Positions 32,544 through 39,930 of a stretch of DNA of 39,930 nt are shown piece by piece. The DNA lies in contig CAMDDX010000022.1 in the NCBI GenBank assembly GCA_945893075.1, forward strand, positions 1 through 39,930, given 5' to 3'. The first letter of the stretch is position 1. Every line of letters starts with the position of its first letter. This DNA comes from Planctomyces sp. SH-PL62 (lineage in GTDB: Bacteria; Planctomycetota; Planctomycetia; Planctomycetales; Planctomycetaceae). The translations under genes and the position numbers were made by a program. Below the pieces are notes generated by a model. That model was not told the DNA's origin. It saw nothing but the letters and a program-made list of their open reading frames with translations, and did no database searches.

Positions 32544-34082
32544 GTGTCCAACGTGTTGACGACTCATGGTGCCGGGCTGTGTCCCGCAAATCCGATCAGC
32601 CGCAGGGCGCTAGCCCCGGTTGGAATCGCTCGAACCGGGGCTAGCGCCCTGCGGCTGATCTGCTTGGTGCTGCTCGCCGGCTGCGCGAGCGAGCCGCCAC
32701 CGACGTCGACGATCGACTTTCATCAAGAGGTCGCGCCGATCTTCAAAGCGCATTGCTTGAATTGCCACGGCCTGCACCAGCAACAGGGAGGGCTGCGGTT
32801 GGACGAGAAAACATTCGCGCTCTTGGGAGGTCTCTCCGGCAAGAAGCTCATCGGAGCTTCCGCCGAGGAGAGTGAGCTGCTGCGGCGAGTGACCAGCGAT
32901 GACCCGTCGGCGGTGATGCCCAAAGAAGGTGGCCGATTGAACGAGCGGGAGATCAACACGCTCCGTCGTTGGGTTCAGGCGAACGCTCCGTGGCCGGAGA
33001 AGACTCCCCCGTCCGGCCGTGACGAGTTCCTCGCCCGCTACGGCCAGGATTTGTGGAAGCGGCTGAGCGTCCTGGGTGGCGAACCGAAGATTTATTTCTT
33101 GCTGGTCTTCACGATTCTAGTGGGCCTCGCCGACCGTGTCCGGCGCGTGCCGGCGGACAACGAGCGATGGTCGCACGGACAAAGACGACGAGTGCGCAGC
33201 CTCTGCCAACAGGTCTCGCTGGGCGGTTTTCTGGCGGTGGTGTTGGGCACGGTCTTGTGGGACGTGGTCGCGTTCACGATGCGGCAGTCGTCCGAGTTCG
33301 CCAGCACCGAACAGAAGTTGGCCGAAGCCAATGCCGCCGGTGAGACTCGCCCCTTCATGCTGCATGGAGCTCAGCCCACTCCGCTGCGACCGCGAGGCGC
33401 GACCGGACTGGGTGGCACGTACTATCGGGGCAACGATGAACGTCACGAGAAGCTCTTCAACGGCGGCGACTATCGCACGGCGATCATGCGGCTGTCGCTG
33501 ATCGACGAGCACGATCAGCCGGTTGCGATCGGCCGTCCGCTGACCGGCTCGCAGCTCTTCGTGCGGCTAGAGATCGAACGGGCGGCGAACGCGACGCCGT
33601 CGCTGTTCACCGACGAGATCATGGGGGACATGCTGCTGACTCGTCGAGCGGGCGACCGTAAGGAACCGCTCGCCACCGATGAGCCGGCCAAGCTGGAAGT
33701 CGTGCAGACCGGTGAACGCTGGGCCGCCAAATATCGGCTGGGAGACTTCGAGGGGCAGCCCGACGTCGCGATCAACGGCGTCATCTATGTCTACACGAAC
33801 GCGAGACGCACGGAAGAAGCCGTCCAGGGAACGCTGCAATATGGCATTGTCGTCGCGCTCCGCATTCGCGAGCGGACCTTGCAGGAGAACTCGGAACTGT
33901 GGCTTGGTCCCATCCTGGTGCCGGGCAATTTTCAGTATCCCACGCCGGGAAGAATCACGCTCAACGAGTGGCTCGACACCCAGCCCATTCCGGAGATCAC
34001 CGGAGATAATTCCACGGACCCAACGCTGCTGGGAATCCCCGGACATTTGGAGAAAGGGGCGGCTACCAGATCGAATAGATAA
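32544..34082 (+). CDS. PSCyt1 domain lipoprotein
   Basis: A 512-residue (from GTG 32544) putative lipoprotein. The lipobox is LVLLAGC with Cys47, unusually deep from the annotated start. A PSCyt1 motif HCLNCHG (Cys71, Cys74, His75) follows VAPIFKAH, as in planctomycete cytochrome-like domains. One internal membrane helix is likely (YFLLVFTILVGLADRV), another at LGGFLAVVLGTVLWDVVAF. The C-terminal 250 residues are a soluble region I cannot assign. The signal peptide n-region is encoded by the inverted repeat at 32594-32660 (GASALRLIC lies in its right arm), so the true start may have been displaced; the GTG is a guess. The gene end overlaps the convergent DUF5989 gene by 20 bp. Confidence 0.8.
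   Translation: MSNVLTTHGAGLCPANPISRRALAPVGIARTGASALRLICLVLLAGCASEPPPTSTIDFHQEVAPIFKAHCLNCHGLHQQQGGLRLDEKTFALLGGLSGKKLIGASAEESELLRRVTSDDPSAVMPKEGGRLNEREINTLRRWVQANAPWPEKTPPSGRDEFLARYGQDLWKRLSVLGGEPKIYFLLVFTILVGLADRVRRVPADNERWSHGQRRRVRSLCQQVSLGGFLAVVLGTVLWDVVAFTMRQSSEFASTEQKLAEANAAGETRPFMLHGAQPTPLRPRGATGLGGTYYRGNDERHEKLFNGGDYRTAIMRLSLIDEHDQPVAIGRPLTGSQLFVRLEIERAANATPSLFTDEIMGDMLLTRRAGDRKEPLATDEPAKLEVVQTGERWAAKYRLGDFEGQPDVAINGVIYVYTNARRTEEAVQGTLQYGIVVALRIRERTLQENSELWLGPILVPGNFQYPTPGRITLNEWLDTQPIPEITGDNSTDPTLLGIPGHLEKGAATRSNR
32594..32660. repeat. 28-bp inverted repeat within the PSCyt1 signal-peptide coding region
   Basis: Perfect 28-bp arms at 32594-32621 (begins GATCAGCCGCAGGGCGCTAG) and 32633-32660 enclose an 11-nt loop. 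The core GGCGCTAGCC resembles the arms at 68-290. The reading frame of the PSCyt1 protein runs through both arms. Confidence 0.93.
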
Positions 34083-34281
34083 ATGGGGCGGCCGCAGTGC
34101 CGCTCAGGAAAATCAGAAATCCGATCAAGGACAAGACCACGATGATCGGCGTCAGCCACCACTTCTTGCTGTGCTTGAGGAAGTCGATGAACTCGGCGAT
34201 GAGTCCCGGCTGAGCTTCTTCCGCTTGTCGCTCGAAGTCGGTCGCGGGAGTCTTGGTCGGTGGCGGCGATTTGTCGGACAT
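34063..34281 (-). CDS. DUF5989 family small membrane protein
   Basis: A 72-residue protein with a charged N-terminus (ATDFERQAEEAQPGLIAEFI) and one C-terminal membrane helix in KKWWLTPIIVVLSLIGFLIF, ending GTAAAPFIYSIW. The KKWWL-P-I...APFIY pattern is the DUF5989 signature. These proteins are usually encoded beside SxtJ family proteins and a carbamoyltransferase; the SxtJ gene is 8 bp upstream here but no carbamoyltransferase is visible. The gene overlaps the end of the convergent PSCyt1 gene by 20 bp. Confidence 0.85.
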   Translation of the reverse strand: MSDKSPPPTKTPATDFERQAEEAQPGLIAEFIDFLKHSKKWWLTPIIVVLSLIGFLIFLSGTAAAPFIYSIW

Positions 34282-34289
34282 GGGCGGCC

Positions 34290-34709
34290 TCAGAACTGTC
34301 GGAAGTAACGCTGCGAATCGGTCGGCTCGGTCGGCCGAGTAATCCAATACGTGGTCGCCGACCGGTCCAACATCTTGCGCATCGGATCGCGGCCGAGCAC
34401 TCGCAAGATCAAACCGATGGGCATGATGACCCCGAAGAAGATCACCGCCAAGAGAAGATGCGAGACAACCCAACCGATCGGAAACACCGCCACCATCCAG
34501 CCGACATAGACCCACCGCACCGCCTGCGGGATCGCCAAGCCCAGCAACCCAATCGTCCAAGCCACGCCGACCAAGATCGCCGGGCCGGTCGTTTCGCCCG
34601 ATCTGAACTTCCAGATTCCGGCAACAATCGCGAAGAACACAATCAACAGGACAGAGAACATCCGCAGCTCGCGCGAACTCGGCTTCCAGTTGATTGAGAT
34701 CACTGCCAT
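34290..34709 (-). CDS. SxtJ family membrane protein
   Basis: A 139-residue protein with membrane helices near 18-35, 43-60 and 66-102. The N-terminus INWKPSSRELRMF is the family entry sequence, which fixes the start at ATG 34709. The C-terminus RDPMRKMLDRSATTYWITRP is the conserved basic tail of SxtJ proteins. SxtJ was named from the saxitoxin cluster but is widespread next to carbamoyltransferases. It is paired here with DUF5989. Its start codon shares the CATG palindrome with the divergent DUF456 gene. Confidence 0.87.
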   Translation of the reverse strand: MAVISINWKPSSRELRMFSVLLIVFFAIVAGIWKFRSGETTGPAILVGVAWTIGLLGLAIPQAVRWVYVGWMVAVFPIGWVVSHLLLAVIFFGVIMPIGLILRVLGRDPMRKMLDRSATTYWITRPTEPTDSQRYFRQF

Positions 34710-35256
34710 GAATTCCAACATCTTTCCGCTCGTCGGAGCCGTCCTGCTGGTGCTGGCGAATCTGCTCGCCTGGTTTCTGACGGTGCTGCAACTTCCCGGC
34801 AATTGGTTGATCGTATTGCTGACGATCTTGGCCGCATGGCTGATGCCGGAAGAGTCGCGTTTCAGCATCAGTTGGCTGACGGCGGGCATTGTGTTCGGCT
34901 TGGCCGTCGTCGGGGAAGTGCTGGAACTCGGAGCTGGAGTTGTCGTCGCGAAAAAGCACGGAGCCAGTCGCCGAGCCGTTTGGCTCGCACTGCTGGGCGG
35001 CATCGCCGGTGCGTTGTTCGGAGCGTGCGGCGGTTCGATTGTGCCGGTGCTCGGAACATTGATCGGCGTCTTGTTCGGTGGTGCCAGCGGCGCATTCCTC
35101 GGCGCGTACCTGGGCGAAACTTGGAAAGGCCGCAGCGAAGAACAAGCGATCGCCGTCGGCAGTGCCGTCGCCATCGGCCGCACGCTGGGAGTGCTCGGCA
35201 AAATGGTGGTTGGCATCGTGATGGTGTTGATCGCGGCGTGGGATGCGTTCTTCTGA
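34708..35256 (+). CDS. DUF456 family membrane protein
   Basis: A 182-residue, Gly/Ala-rich membrane protein. The first segment (VLANLLAWFLTVLQLPGNWL) has the LPGxW motif of DUF456. Later VVVAKKHGASRRAVWLALLG and LFGGASGAFLGAYLGE are the family's GA-x-x-x-GAS-R-A and GAFLGE motifs. The function is unknown. The ATG at 34708 shares two bases with the SxtJ start on the other strand; a TTG at 34690 is an alternative start and would enlarge the overlap. Copy C of the GGGGTC repeat begins 12 nt after the stop. Confidence 0.88.
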   Translation: MNSNIFPLVGAVLLVLANLLAWFLTVLQLPGNWLIVLLTILAAWLMPEESRFSISWLTAGIVFGLAVVGEVLELGAGVVVAKKHGASRRAVWLALLGGIAGALFGACGGSIVPVLGTLIGVLFGGASGAFLGAYLGETWKGRSEEQAIAVGSAVAIGRTLGVLGKMVVGIVMVLIAAWDAFF

Positions 35257-35267
35257 TCGTGAGCCAC

Positions 35268-35353
35268 GGGGTCGGGAGTCTTTTTCCTGCCGCCTGGATT
35301 TGACCACCGAATGCTTCACGACCATCGGCGGCAGGAAAAAGACTCCCGACCCC
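35268..35353 (-). repeat. GGGGTC-family inverted repeat, copy C
   Basis: Perfect 26-bp arms at 35268-35293 and 35328-35353 enclose a 34-nt loop. The outer 19 nt are identical to copies A, B and D; the inner CTGCCGC is matched by GCGGCAG. Flanks (CCAC left, TTCGC right) place it in the same orientation as copy B and opposite to A and D. It lies between DUF456 and the DMT-like gene. Confidence 0.93.
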
Positions 35354-35398
35354 TTCGCTCTCACCGATCACCCGCTACGATCTTGCCCCGCGAAATCT

Positions 35399-35421
35399 GA
35401 ACCGCCAGAAGGCGGAACTAC
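35399..35421 (-). repeat. Solitary REP-like hairpin
   Basis: On the minus strand from 35421 it reads GTAG, TT, then CCGCC-ttct-GGCGG. It has the GTAG foot and a 5-bp stem but no inverted partner. It lies 17 nt upstream of the DMT-like gene start, just before the ribosome site. Confidence 0.55.
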
Positions 35422-35437
35422 GAACTCTGAGGACACC

Positions 35438-35980
35438 ATGAAACTGCCTGAGAACTTTTGGCCCGTAATCTTTGCTTTGTTGACCGCGTTGTTTTGGGGG
35501 CTGTACGGCCCCGCCATTGCCGTGGCTCGCCAGCACGAACAAGGGAACGCCTTCAAACCCTATTTGATGATTGGCATCGCCTACCTCATTTGGGCGATCG
35601 TCGGCGGCGCGGCCGGGATGACTTACACGAAAGTTCCATTTTCGTTCAGTGGCCAAGGCGTGACCTGGGGCTTCATCGGCGGCACCTTGGGAGCCTTCGG
35701 AGCGCTGACTCTGACGCTGGCGATATTCAACGGAGGCAAACCGCACTCAGTGATGCCGATCGTTTTCGGCGGCGCGGTGACGGTCTCAGCCATCACCGGC
35801 TATCTACAAACTCGCAACGTCGCAGGAGCACAACCTCCCAGCCTGATGCTGTGGGCCGGCATGATCGGCATGGCAATCTGCATCGTCATCGTGGCGTCCA
35901 ACACGCCACACGCCGCACCGGGCAAGAAGACTCAACCGGCCAGTTCAACGACGACTCCGGCTGAGAAGCCAACCACTTGA
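35438..35980 (+). CDS. DMT/EamA-like small membrane protein
   Basis: A 180-residue protein with five predicted membrane helices near 9-30, 41-60, 76-97, 103-122 and 135-153. LTALFWGLYGPAIAVARQ and FIGGTLGAFGALTLTLAIFN recall one half of drug/metabolite transporter (EamA) proteins, which normally have ten helices. It may act as a dimer or be a distinct family. The C-terminus is a Thr/Pro/Ser-rich tail. ATG 35438 has GAGG 5 nt upstream. It converges on the M3 peptidase gene with a 43-bp gap. Confidence 0.8.
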   Translation: MKLPENFWPVIFALLTALFWGLYGPAIAVARQHEQGNAFKPYLMIGIAYLIWAIVGGAAGMTYTKVPFSFSGQGVTWGFIGGTLGAFGALTLTLAIFNGGKPHSVMPIVFGGAVTVSAITGYLQTRNVAGAQPPSLMLWAGMIGMAICIVIVASNTPHAAPGKKTQPASSTTTPAEKPTT

Positions 35981-36023
35981 AGAGAGCCGCCATCCCAAGA
36001 AAGCAGCGGGTAACTTGGACGAC

Positions 36024-38168
<2,145 letters not shown>

Positions 38169-38247
38169 GAGTCGATTCTTTCCAGAGGATGTCAAACGGC
38201 AATGCTCGCGGGTGGTAGTTGGCTGGTGGAATCGCGTCAACGGCGAA

Positions 38248-38351
38248 GGGGTCGGGAGTCTTTTTCAGGTCGGCGTCGAGCCCCATGCCAACGATTTGAC
38301 GATCGGACATTCAATGGCCACTTGTCCGACCTGAAAAAGACTCCCGACCCC
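38248..38351 (+). repeat. GGGGTC-family inverted repeat, copy D
   Basis: Perfect 26-bp arms at 38248-38273 and 38326-38351 enclose a 52-nt loop. The outer 19 nt are shared with the other copies; the inner AGGTCGG is matched by CCGACCT. Flanks (GCGAA left, GTGACG right) give the same orientation as copy A. Confidence 0.93.
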
Positions 38352-38612
38352 GTGACGTCATCAACTTTCCGCGAAGTCGAAAGTCCGTGCTTGCTGATGC
38401 GCGGGGTCGTGGATAGATTCGAGCCGGTCGAGCTTCGGCTCGCGACCTCTGCCATGTTCGACAGGGCTATCGTTGCGGTTGACCCTACAAACATAACCTC
38501 GGGGGCCTCCTGATTCCGGCCGCGTGTATATCCGCTTGCTTCGGCAACGGCTCACATTAACCGGAACAGCCGCTCCCCCTTTACGGTTTTGGGTCATCTA
38601 ATCCACCCCAGC
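38352..38612. other. Intergenic stretch with no recognised gene
   Basis: This is part of a 649-bp gap between the M3 peptidase and rarA. Short frames exist on the minus strand (for example a 85-residue one ending inside the copy D repeat), but none has a ribosome site or family similarity. I tested it for tRNA, SRP RNA and tmRNA-like segments and recognise none. A GC-rich stem (GAGCCGGTCGAG/CTTCGGCTC) is present near 38420. It may encode an unrecognised RNA ahead of the terminator-like hairpin that follows. Confidence 0.4.
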
Positions 38613-38640
38613 CCACCGGCATTACGGCGGAGGTTTTTTT
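38613..38640 (+). terminator. Possible intrinsic terminator
   Basis: An imperfect stem CCACCG-gcatta-CGGCGG (one A:C mismatch) is followed by AGG and seven T. It is the only hairpin in the window with a T-tract on its 3' side. It would end a plus-strand transcript from the gap before rarA, which contains no recognised gene. Confidence 0.3.
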
Positions 38641-38653
38641 GTGCGCTGGCGCG

Positions 38654-38808
38654 GAAATCCCAAGGTCCAAATTCCAATGACCAGTGAATGACCAAATCTC
38701 AAATCCCAAAGTCAAACAGAGGAGCTTCTGGCTTGGTTGGACATTGGGGCTTGGTTCTTGGACATTCATTGGTCATTGGAATTTGGACCTTGGGATTTTC
38801 AACTTTGG
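38654..38808. repeat. Heptamer-periodic inverted array upstream of rarA
   Basis: Inverted arms of about 38 bp lie at 38654-38691 and 38763-38800 (36 or more matches; begins GAAATCCCAAGGTCCAAATT). The right part contains TTGG at 38737, 38744, 38751 and 38758, then after a 4-nt phase shift at 38769, 38776, 38783 and 38790, an exact 7-nt period. AAATCTC-type heptamers lie between the arms. The array ends just before the rarA start, leaving little room for a standard ribosome site. Confidence 0.85.
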
Positions 38809-38817
38809 ACCTTCCCC

Positions 38818-39930
38818 ATGCCCGGCCTGTTTGATCAACACGAAGCTCAGCATCTCGATGCCGCTAAACCGCTCGCCGCACGGATGCGGCCACGCACGCT
38901 CGATGAGTTCACCGGGCAGCAGCATTTCCTCGGCGAAGGCAAACTGCTGCGCCGCATGCTGATCGCCGACCGAATCAGTTCGGTGATCTTCTACGGCCCG
39001 CCCGGCACGGGAAAAACATCGCTGGCCGAGATCATCGCCACGCACACCAAGTCGGTGTTCGCGTCGCTCAACGCCGCGTCGGCCGGAGTCAAAGAACTCC
39101 GCGAAGTGTTGGACGCCGCGCGGACGCGGCTGAAGACTGGCGGCTTACGCACGCTGTTGTTCGTCGATGAGCTGCATCACTTCAACAAGACGCAGCAAGA
39201 CGTGCTGCTGCCGGATGTCGAGTCGGGTGCCGTGCGACTGATCGGAGCGACGACGTCGAATCCGTTCTTCGCGTTGGTCTCGCCGCTGGTCAGCCGCAGT
39301 CAGGTCTTCGAGTTTCGATCGCTGTCGCGTGAGGATGTGCTCGGTCTGCTGCGGCGTGCGTTGTCCGATCGCGAGCGCGGCCTCGGCCAACACGCGGTCA
39401 CGGTCACGGACGAAGCGTTGTCGTTTCTCTCTGAGGTCTGCGACGGCGATGCTCGCCGAGCGCTCAACGCGCTGGAGATCGCGGTGCTGTCCGTCGTGGG
39501 ACAGGCTTCTAGCCTGTCACCTCAAACAACGACCAATGACAGGCTGGAAGCCTATCCCACGGTCGATCTCGAAATCGCTCAAGAATCCATCCAAAAGAAA
39601 GCCGTGCAATACGGCGACGACGAGCACTACGACGCGGCCAGCGCGTTCATCAAGAGCATTCGCGGCAGCGATCCCGACGCGGCGATTTATTGGTTGGCGC
39701 GAATGCTCGAAGCGGGGGAAGAGCCGCGGTTTATTGCTCGGCGGATTGTGATCGCGGCGTCGGAGGACATCGGCAACGCGGACCCGCAGGCGCTGGTCGT
39801 CGCGATGGCGGCCGCGCACGCGACCGAGTTCGTCGGGCTGCCGGAATGCCGCATCATGCTGGCTCAGGCGGTGACGTACCTCGCGACCGCTCCGAAGTCG
39901 AACGCCAGCTACCTGGCCGTCGATGCCGCG
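38818..39930 (+). CDS. rarA: Replication-associated recombination protein RarA/MgsA (partial)
   Basis: The first 371 codons of a AAA+ clamp-loader-like ATPase that acts at stalled replication forks; the gene continues past the window. The family N-terminus is AARMRPRTLDEFTGQQHFLG. Walker A GPPGTGKT is at residues 60-67, Walker B is in LLFVDELHHFNK, sensor 1 is IGATTSNPFF, the Arg finger region is LVSRSQVF, and the sensor 2 segment is DGDARRALNALEIAV. Family motifs follow: DDEHYDAASAFIKSIRGSDP, DAAIYWLARMLEAGEEPRFI and RIVIAASEDIGNADPQAL. A GTGG REP-type pair at 39496-39560 is inserted in frame after the AAA+ core and encodes about 22 residues (GQASSLSPQTTNDRLEAYPT) absent from the usual proteins. 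The start ATG 38818 lacks a clear ribosome site. Confidence 0.94.
   Translation, partial: MPGLFDQHEAQHLDAAKPLAARMRPRTLDEFTGQQHFLGEGKLLRRMLIADRISSVIFYGPPGTGKTSLAEIIATHTKSVFASLNAASAGVKELREVLDAARTRLKTGGLRTLLFVDELHHFNKTQQDVLLPDVESGAVRLIGATTSNPFFALVSPLVSRSQVFEFRSLSREDVLGLLRRALSDRERGLGQHAVTVTDEALSFLSEVCDGDARRALNALEIAVLSVVGQASSLSPQTTTNDRLEAYPTVDLEIAQESIQKKAVQYGDDEHYDAASAFIKSIRGSDPDAAIYWLARMLEAGEEPRFIARRIVIAASEDIGNADPQALVVAMAAAHATEFVGLPECRIMLAQAVTYLATAPKSNASYLAVDAA
39496..39560. repeat. GTGG REP-type inverted pair in frame within rarA
   Basis: The left unit is GTGG then GACAGGCT-tct-AGCCTGTC. The right unit (minus from 39560) is GTGG then GATAGGCT-tcc-AGCCTGTC (one T:G). The spacer is about 18 nt. 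GTGG is the alternative REP foot to GTAG. Confidence 0.9.

Noticed and set aside
38352..38640. A structured noncoding RNA (SRP RNA, tmRNA or tRNA) before rarA
   Set aside because: I found stems and a weak terminator but none of the diagnostic loops or a cloverleaf; kept only as an unassigned gap.

Overview
The window reads as a piece of a Planctomycetota chromosome of the Pirellula/Gemmata type; this is inferred from gene content, not from a search. The diagnostic families are two DUF1501 secreted proteins, a PSCyt1-DUF1549-DUF1553 protein (PSD1), a second PSCyt1 lipoprotein, a neutral-ceramidase-like exoenzyme, a standalone LigD-type phosphoesterase, and MoxR-DUF58. The DNA is GC-rich, so long antisense shadow reading frames are common. 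I see no rRNA, tRNA, CRISPR array or recognisable transposase gene.

Layout. 1-3700: the end of one gene, a small helix-turn-helix protein, DUF1501, the LigD-like phosphoesterase and a lone ABC ATPase. 3900-8800: a secreted protein, a lone GspF-like membrane protein, then DUF58, MoxR and a secreted esterase on the minus strand. 8900-12040: ppk1 overlapping sixA, facing a small membrane protein. 12170-19230 (all minus): RseP site-2 protease, zinc-ribbon coiled-coil protein, lipoprotein, PQQ-type beta-propeller, retropepsin-like protease and an NAD-dependent epimerase. 19380-26400 (all plus): HEAT-repeat membrane protein, VapBC-like pair, a membrane protein overlapping a Kelch/FnIII protein, aldo/keto reductase and an RlmN-type radical SAM methyltransferase. 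26480-32360 (minus): PSD1, DUF1501 and ceramidase-like protein. 32540-39930: PSCyt1 lipoprotein, SxtJ-DUF5989 pair, DUF456, DMT-like protein, M3 oligopeptidase and the first 371 codons of rarA/mgsA.

The most unusual content lies between and inside the genes. (1) At about ten loci there are some 19 short hairpins that begin with GTAG or GTGG and usually sit in inverted pairs. This is the anatomy of REP/BIME elements moved by RAYT (Y1-type) transposases. Stems differ between loci but stay paired. Three give the neighbouring gene its TAG stop, and others sit in frame inside the Kelch, M3 peptidase and rarA genes. (2) Four long inverted repeats share a fixed 19-nt outer arm starting GGGGTCGGGAG and have inner arms that covary; a fifth is related. 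Their flanks give them a direction. (3) Strictly 7-nt-periodic arrays occur between genes, and in frame inside DUF58 and PSD1, where they encode a repeated KSQISNL heptapeptide. Together these suggest a genome saturated with small repeats that enter coding frames without breaking them.
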